A program made the translations under genes and the position numbers. From Candidatus Parcubacteria bacterium (GTDB lineage: Bacteria; Patescibacteriota; Patescibacteriia; JAACEG01), in assembly GCA_023135505.1 (NCBI GenBank), contig JAGLTA010000048.1, forward strand, positions 1-7,043: DNA of 7,043 nt, read 5' to 3'. Below the pieces are notes generated by a model that made no database searches, had not been told where the DNA came from, and saw only the letters and a list, made by a program, of their open reading frames with translations. Positions 6,811 through 7,043 of this stretch are shown here, piece by piece. Numbering within the stretch: position 1 is the stretch's first letter; each line of letters starts with the position of its first letter.

Positions 6811-6819
6811 ATTATAACA
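6811..6819 (-). promoter_or_regulatory. Extended -10 promoter of the restriction-modification operon
   Basis: The minus strand reads TGTTATAAT, a perfect match to the TGnTATAAT extended -10 element. No good -35 is visible (TTTTTG at 17-nt spacing), which extended -10 promoters can do without. Transcription would begin near 6804, giving a leader of about 46 nt before the ATG at 6757. It lies in the only sizeable non-coding gap ahead of the operon, right after the truncated methylase. Confidence 0.5.
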
Positions 6820-6826
6820 TAAAAAG

Positions 6827-7043
6827 CTATAAACAAAAATCTCTTTCTAAACTTTCCGCTTCGTACGCGGTGGTGCCGCTACCTACAAACGGATCAAAAA
6901 CAATTTCATTTTTCTTTGTATATCTTAAAATAAATTGACGCGGAATTTGCGGAACAAAATTGCCATGATAAAAATTACTGTGTTTCCCTGATTTATCCCG
7001 TTCTGAAATCATCCATAGACTATCAGTCCAAATTTCTGATTCT
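6827..7043 (-). pseudogene. 3' remnant of a DNA methyltransferase gene, ending just after motif I; also cut by the window edge
   Basis: The frame is open from the right window edge to a TAG at 6827-6829 and gives about 71 visible residues. It reads through SEIWTDSLWMISERDKSGKH, then FYHGNFVPQIPRQFILRYTKK, and ends with motif I IVFDPFVGSGTTAYEAE, then SLERDFCL and stop. The piece before motif I is a motif X-like region of DNA methylases. In relatives, the residues after RxF normally continue as (I/V)G plus an acidic residue that holds the SAM ribose; here they are replaced by CL-stop. As I remember this subfamily, motif I sits mid-protein and the DPPY-type motif IV follows it, so the catalytic half would be missing. 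If instead motif IV lies upstream, beyond the window, only the motif II tail is lost. Neither shifted frame continues beyond 8-9 codons after the break. G/C falls from 29/60 (6841-6900) to 9/60 (6781-6840) at the same point. The remnant is probably inactive; the methylase identity is firm, the pseudogene status less so. Confidence 0.7.

Larger units (their letters stand above)
2798..6819 (-). other. Type IIS restriction-modification operon with three methyltransferases
   Basis: Four genes run in one direction with junctions of +4, -4 and +3 nt: SPPY methylase, M1.MboII-like methylase, HNH nuclease and D12 methylase. A consensus extended -10 promoter stands before the first gene. No controller (C) protein is encoded in or beside the operon, so early immunity probably relies on gene order and translational coupling. 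Sampled GC is low (10/60 at 4621-4680, 14/60 at 5641-5700), well below the protease gene on the left, which suggests acquisition by transfer. Predicted sites (GAAGA/TCTTC) occur in the window, for example at 782-786, 3420-3424, 3427-3431, 3495-3499, 5486-5490, 6087-6091 and 6201-6205. A host carrying an active system would therefore need these protected. No integrase, transposase or obvious boundary repeat was seen. Confidence 0.8.

Noticed and set aside
6735..6938. Plus-strand open frame of 67 codons across the promoter region
   Set aside because: It spans the methylase start, the AT-rich gap and the antisense of motif I in the truncated methylase. Its residues such as VVPLPTNGSK are just the reverse of the GSGTT motif.
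1..7043. tRNA, rRNA, CRISPR array, transposase or insertion-sequence ends
   Set aside because: No clover-leaf or rRNA-like segments, no regularly spaced short repeats, and no transposase-like protein were seen. The only clear direct repeat is the coding duplication in the protease.

Overview
The window reads as bacterial chromosome or contig DNA that is AT-rich and entirely coded on the minus strand, so genes are transcribed from right to left. The organism is probably a candidate-phyla (Patescibacteria/Parcubacteria-type) bacterium. This rests on two features: a single-pass membrane protein with a C-terminal domain opening on a YRNEEFGF...YPENF pattern, and a secreted subtilase with C-terminal DxDGDG (FG-GAP/VCBS-like) repeats. 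None of the six complete genes has a recognisable Shine-Dalgarno sequence at its start. TGA is used as a real stop (gene at 5113-5889), which argues against a genetic code with UGA reassigned. The lineage call is inference; no rRNA or other marker gene is present.

Right part (6827-7043): the 3' remnant of a DNA methyltransferase gene. It runs in from beyond the window and stops just after SAM-binding motif I. GC content drops sharply exactly there.

Centre (2798-6819): a tightly packed four-gene restriction-modification operon behind a consensus extended -10 promoter. In transcription order it holds a probable N4-cytosine methyltransferase (SPPY motif), an N6-adenine methyltransferase that strongly resembles M1.MboII, an HNH-type endonuclease of about the size of R.MboII, and a D12-class adenine methyltransferase of the M.FokI/NlaIII type. 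The junctions are 4 nt, a 4-nt ATGA overlap, and 3 nt. The first three genes look like a complete type IIS system with a separate methylase for each strand of an asymmetric site; by homology the site would be GAAGA/TCTTC. The fourth gene is an additional methylase of a different class and unknown target.

Left part (4-2726): two genes of envelope or secreted character with higher GC, likely the resident genome. One is a signal-peptide subtilisin-like (S8) protease with an almost perfect 153-bp-spaced internal duplication. The other is a membrane-anchored protein of unknown function. No tRNA, rRNA, CRISPR array or insertion sequence was seen, and no gap of 300 bases lacks a gene.

The likely story is a low-GC type IIS restriction-modification cassette that landed next to, or in, an older methyltransferase gene in a host of higher GC.
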